From Rhexocercosporidium sp. MPI-PUGE-AT-0058 (taxonomy: Eukaryota > Ascomycota > Leotiomycetes > Helotiales), in NCBI GenBank assembly GCA_020746875.1, contig JAGTJL010000013.1, positions 1-64,000 on the forward strand: a stretch of DNA of 64,000 nt, read 5' to 3'. A program made the translations under genes and the position numbers. This document shows positions 59,259 to 64,000 of this stretch, in pieces. How positions within the stretch are numbered: the first letter of the stretch is position 1; the number at the start of each line of letters is the position of its first letter. The notes under the pieces are model-generated. The model worked only from the letters and a program-made list of their open reading frames with translations. It was not told where the DNA came from and searched no databases.

Positions 59259-60235
59259 AGAAATTAAAAGAAAAATATATTATTAAGTTAAAAGAATACC
59301 GAGCGGATTCGTATAATAATAAAAGATTTATAATCGTTCGCGGAGTTTATATTTATTATTATTAATTTAAAATCTTGCTTATTTTAAACTTCGAAGGTAT
59401 TAAGATTTTAAGCAAATTCGAGAAGTATAATAATCCGCTATCCTTATTGTAATTAAGCTTCTTTTAAACTTATTCCGCCGCTTTTAAAAATAATCTTTTT
59501 TTTTTTATTAAATCCTTTAATTTAATTACTTTCTTAACAAGCTATTAAATAAACTTTTATTCCGACGAAGCTGTTTTATTTAAGTATTTAATAAGCTTAA
59601 TTATTACGACTTTTTATAATATCTTATTCTCGATTAGAATCTTCGCTACGAGCTTAATGTCTTAATATTTTACTAAATAATCGGTAAATAACTGCTTCGA
59701 ACTCGATTCGGTAAGTTTTTTTAAAAGAGTAAAAGATTTCGTATTCGATAAAGAAGAAATAGATTAAAAAGGAAATATATAATTAATAAATTTATTAATA
59801 GTTATTATTTATTAAAAATATTTTTATAAAAAGATTTATATATTTATAAGCGGAATTTAATTTTCTTTTAAACGACATAAGAATATGCCCGAAAGTAATT
59901 ATTGCTTTTATTAAAAGAAGACGTCTTAGCTCGAGAAGAGTTACTTACTTTTATACGCAATATTATATAAGGCAAGTAAGCTTACGTTTATAAGGAAATC
60001 TTCGCTAATAGCCAGAAATTAAGGAATATTAATAAATAATAAAAGCTAAGTATTAAGTATTTACTTTTACTTAAAGCACTTTTAATAATAACTTAATTCT
60101 TATTATAAAATAATATAATTTTAAAAAGAGATAATATATAAGAAACATAATATTATTATTTAAATAAAAGAGTTATAAGTCTCCGCATATAAGAAGGCTT
60201 AATATTAGGCGTCCTTATAATAACGGACTAAATTG

Positions 60236-60259
60236 TTTTAATATATTAATATGCCAAAA
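60236..60259. repeat. Dispersed 24-bp palindrome, copy 8
   Basis: TTTTAATATATTAATATGCC + AAAA. The right half keeps GCC, implying a less AT-rich ancestor. Confidence 0.65.
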
Positions 60260-61606
60260 TAATTAAGATTCATTATATAATTAATAATTATTATATTTAT
60301 TAACTCTTAAATTACCGTTTCGGTTTAGGAATTATTTAAATTATATAATAACTTAAATTAATAATAAAACTCCGCCGTAAAAAACTAAACAAAAGTATTA
60401 ATAAAAAATCTATTATATTAAAAAATTTATTATATTAAAAAAAACTAATCTTATTAGATAAAATATAATATATATCTCTTTTAATTAAATAAATTATAAT
60501 AATCTTCTTATTTATATATACTTTACTTTCTTTAAAATAATCGAGCTTAATAGGTTCGCAGTCCGGCGATATAAGTATATTTTTTTATTACTTCAATAAA
60601 AATAATTATATTAATTACTTTTAAAAGCTTTACGGATTTTTTAAATTACTTCTTTTAAACTTTATATAAAGTATTTTATATTTCTTTTTTATTTTATAAC
60701 TAAATATAATACTCTTTATTAATAATAATAAAGCATATAACTTTTAGCTTCTCGAATTTAATTAAGCTTATTAAAAATCTAGCTTTATTTCGTTTAAACT
60801 TATATTCGAGTCTAAGCTTACTTATTTTATAAGTAAAGTAAACGCGAAATAATACTTTTAAGTTAATTAAATTTATTGTTAAATTTAATCTTATTTACTT
60901 AATTAATATTAAATGCTTTTTATAAAACCTTAATATAAGATTTAATTTATCTTACTTTATACGGAAATATATTTAATATTTGATATCGATTATACTTTTA
61001 TATACTTTAAGATAAGTTCGGCGGTTATTAATATATAATATAAAGAATATAAGTTTCTTAAGAATAATAAAATTAAAAATAGATTTTACGAAAGTATTAA
61101 ATTCGTAAACTTAATTTAATAAGTAAATACAGATAATATTAACTTAAAATATAAACGCAAATTCTTAAATGCTGTCTTAAAATTCGGTAAATAAAAAAAG
61201 AAAAAGAACGAAAGATTTATAAAAAGCGTTATTTAAGTATTACTTTAATAGGAACTCGCCGAACTCAAAAATAGAGGCTTTATTTAGATTCTTTAAAAGT
61301 TTAAAAGCTTATTATATACGCGGACGAAGCGCAAATAAGTTAAGAAAAAATAAACTAAATTAATTAATAAATAGCTTATAAAAGAATTAAATCTAAAACT
61401 TATTTAATAAACTTTACGCCGCGTTTAAAAGCTTTTTTTTTAATTATATTCGTAAAATAATATAAGTCGTAGATAACTTACTAGCAATAAAATTAAATTA
61501 TCTTAATACTAAGAGCGTTTTAAGCAGCTTATAATTAATATCTTATATAAGAAATTAATATAAAGTCCTTATTTAAATAAAAAGCGCGATAAATAAAATA
61601 AAAATA

Positions 61607-61630
61607 TTTTAGTATACCGAAATACTTAAA
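61607..61630. repeat. Dispersed 24-bp palindrome, copy 9
   Basis: TTTTAGTATACCGAAATACT + TAAA, the most divergent centre (CCGA instead of TTAA). Confidence 0.5.
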
Positions 61631-62082
61631 TAATATAATTCGTTAATATAATAATAATAAGATCAAGAAAGCGCTAAGCGTTACGCACGTATAAATAATA
61701 TATTTTATTAATAATAAAATAACGTATATAATTAAGTATTATTATTTAAAAAAAAAAAAAATAATATACTTTAAAAATCTTTAAGATTTTAATAAAAAAG
61801 TATTAATAAAAAAGAATTTATTAAGATACTTATTAAATAAATAAGAAATATAAAATAATAAAGTTTTTATTATAAAATATTTCATAAAAGCTTAAAATAA
61901 AAATAATTTATTATAATATTAGAAAATCTATTATATAAGTTTATTAAAAATCTTTATTAATATAAGTATAAAATAATAATTTAATATTTGCTATTAATAT
62001 ATTTCGGAAAGCTAAAATAAAATATAATTATATTAAAATTAATAAAATATTTATTATTAAGTATCTTATAATATATTTATAA

Positions 62083-62860
62083 TTAAATGCAAGAATCTTA
62101 AGTAAAAACAATTATATAATAAATAATAAAATACTTATTATTAATTATTTTGCGAGCTTCTTAAATAATATAATAAAATAACTGTTATTAAATATTTTGC
62201 GGGCTTCTTAAGTAAAAACAATTATATACTAAATAACAAAATACCTATTATCGAATATTTTGCGGGCTTCTTAAGTAAAAATAATTATATAATAAATAAC
62301 AGAATACCTGTCATCGAATATTTTACGTACTTCTTAAGTAAAAATAATTATATAATAAATAATAAAATACTTATTATTAAATATTTTGCGGGATTTTTAA
62401 ATAAGATAACAGAATACTTATTATTAAATATTTTGCGAGCTTTTTAAATACGATGATAGAATACTTATTATTAAATATTTTACGAGCTTTTTAAATAATA
62501 TAATAGAATACCTGTTATCGAATATTTTGCGGGCTTCTTAAGTAAAAACAATTATATAATGAATAACAGAATACCTATTATCGAATATTTTGCGTGCTTC
62601 TTAGGTAAAAACAATTATATAATAAATAATAAAATACCTGTTATCGAATATTTTGCCGGCTTCTTATATAATGAATAATACAATACTTATTATTGAATAT
62701 TTTGCAAGCTTCTTAAGTAAAAACAATTATATAATGAATAACAGAATACCTATTATCGAATATTTTGCCGGCTTCTTATATAATAAATGACAGAATACCT
62801 GTTATCGAATATTTTGCTAGCTTCTTATTATATAATAAATAACAGAATACTTATTATTAA
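62083..62860 (+). repeat. Minisatellite of long and short units, about 13 copies
   Basis: Each unit carries AACAGAATACCTGTTATCGA followed by ATATTTTGCGGGCTTCTTA. Long units (about 60 bp) add AGTAAAAACAATTATATAAT; short units lack it. The core ATACCTGTTATCGAATATTTTG is well kept, with GC positions preserved in many copies despite the AT-rich setting. The array ends near 62860. Confidence 0.85.
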
Positions 62861-64000
62861 ATTTTAAAAGTATTTTTTATTAATAAATAATTATTAAATA
62901 ATATTATTATATTAACTTTTTAATGAATTTAAAATCTTAATATATTTAAAATTATTATATTTTATAAAATTCTTATTCTTAATTATAAGGCCTTTAGTGT
63001 TTCTAAACCTAACCCTGTTTTTACCCTTAGAATAAAAGTTGATAAATAAGTAAGCCGCATTAATCGCCTTTCTTTAATACTTTTATAAACGAGTTATTAT
63101 GCTTTCCTAGGTAAAGCTTTTAGTTAGCGTCTTTAGGTTCTTAGTATAAAAAAGGATCGTTATATCTTTAAATTATTACAAATTAAGCTGCTCAATAGTC
63201 TCTTAAATCGTTTTCTAAACCGTATGTAATTAATTTAGCGGAATAAAATATATATTCAACTGCTTATAAAGTAAAGTATTTACCTTCCGGGACCGGCTTT
63301 TAATCCCACGGGCAATCGAATTATATTTCTTATAATAATAGCTCGAGGAATAATATTAAAGCTAACTATTATTATAATAATAATATATAATTAAAAAAAG
63401 AACTTAATTTATTTACGTCTAAAAGTCATTATTAAGCAGGCGGCTATTTTATTAACCTTCTCGGTAAAAACTGAAGAAAAGGAAGTAAAGCGAGATATCT
63501 TCAAAGTTAATTAACCGCCTCAATATATAATATAAAATCTTATAAACTAGTTTTTAAACGGAATAGAAATGCTTATAGCCGTCGAAAAACTAAACGCGCC
63601 GAGACGCTAAATATAAATTAAACTAAAGATCGAAAACTAGTATTTATATAAAGTTCCACCGAATATTACTTCTTATAACTCTTAAACTAAGACAGAATCC
63701 AGTAATATTATTAATATTAAAAGTTATTTAAGTTATTTAAAATAATATATCTCCTTTTTAAAAATAAATATATATAAAGGCTTTTTTAAAATCGTTAAAA
63801 TAAATTCTATTAAAAACCTAGCGGTTTTATGCAATTATTATTAAATTAAATAAATTATTATTATAAAATGCAATTTAATTTAAACTTAATACATCGGGAT
63901 AATTAGATAATATTTCTTCTTAAGACTTATTAAGAAAAGTCTGCAAGTTATAATATATTTTATACTCGTTAGCGTATTTTCTATTAAAATGCGCATAATA
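62861..64000. other. AT-rich eroded sequence with a minus-strand coding-like piece
   Basis: From about 63240 to 62950 the minus strand reads ETIEQLNL, FKDITILFYTKNLKTLTKSF, SIITRL and RKAINAAYLFINFYSKGKNR then VRFRNTKGLIIKNKNFIK, with TAA/TAG breaks. This is protein-like, but I recognise no family. The rest, to 64000, shows no gene. Confidence 0.35.

Larger units (their letters stand above)
59259..62082. other. AT-rich RIP-eroded sequence
   Basis: Starts with the AGAAA duplication and continues the sequence interrupted at 50909. No gene is recognisable. Palindrome copies lie at 60236 and 61607. Confidence 0.4.

Noticed and set aside
62995..63030. AACCTAACCCTG resembling a fungal telomere repeat
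   Set aside because: Only one and a half CCTAACCCT units are present, with no array. It lies inside a minus-strand coding-like piece, so it is a chance match or at most an interstitial trace.
1..64000. tRNA or rRNA genes
   Set aside because: I found no cloverleaf-like GC-rich block or rRNA-like sequence on reading both strands. A dedicated tRNA scan could still find one.

Overview
The window looks like a filamentous ascomycete (Pezizomycotina) chromosome segment. Short introns have fungal splice signals and CTAAC/CTGAC branch sites. HET, DUF3435 and Ty1/copia families are present, and repeats are heavily C-to-T/G-to-A mutated in the way RIP (repeat-induced point mutation) does. The species cannot be named from the sequence.

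The window has two compartments. Bases 1 to about 24.4 kb are a mosaic of moderate-GC, gene-bearing islands and eroded stretches. Bases 24.4 to 64 kb are very AT-rich, almost gene-free, and built of nested, RIP-destroyed transposons and minisatellites. CpA/TpG are visibly depleted there while CpG persists, which fits RIP.

Left compartment, in order: a small helix-loop-helix-like reading frame (233-586, -); a HET-domain scrap (1076-1255, +); a three-exon macro-domain gene resembling POA1 ADP-ribose 1''-phosphate phosphatase, recovered by splicing (1242-2054, -); a piggyBac-like DNA transposon with terminal inverted repeats of about 110 bp (2684-4766); a two-exon C2H2 zinc-finger gene (6088-7751, +); Tc1/mariner and unknown pseudogenes (8.3-10.9 kb); an eroded region with two minisatellites (10.9-16.6 kb); a MADS-box pseudogene (16.7 kb); a receiver-domain scrap (17.7 kb); an intact HET gene fused to seven near-identical WD40 repeats without a NACHT domain (18301-19950, +); a broken unknown gene (20.3-21.0 kb); and a DUF3435 tyrosine-recombinase pseudogene of the Starship-captain superfamily (21.3-23.9 kb, -).

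Right compartment: a 3' fragment of copia family 2 (24398-26856); a long eroded tract with coding-like remains and minisatellites; a complete 6.1-kb copia element (37080-43199, - orientation, 278-bp LTRs, GCTTT target duplication) inserted in a 15-bp minisatellite; more eroded DNA; a complete 8.35-kb copia family 2 element (50910-59258, + orientation, 189-bp LTRs, AGAAA target duplication) that carries about 2.3 kb of extra sequence with an antisense reading frame between pol and the 3' LTR; and a further minisatellite array (62.1-62.9 kb). A 24-bp palindrome recurs nine times between 32 and 62 kb.

The left part could be accessory cargo: a HET-WD40 immune-type receptor, transcription-factor fragments, and a captain-like recombinase that starts at the GC/AT boundary and reads into the gene-bearing part. 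That link is inference. The only genes I consider probably intact are the macro-domain gene, the C2H2 gene and the HET-WD40 gene.
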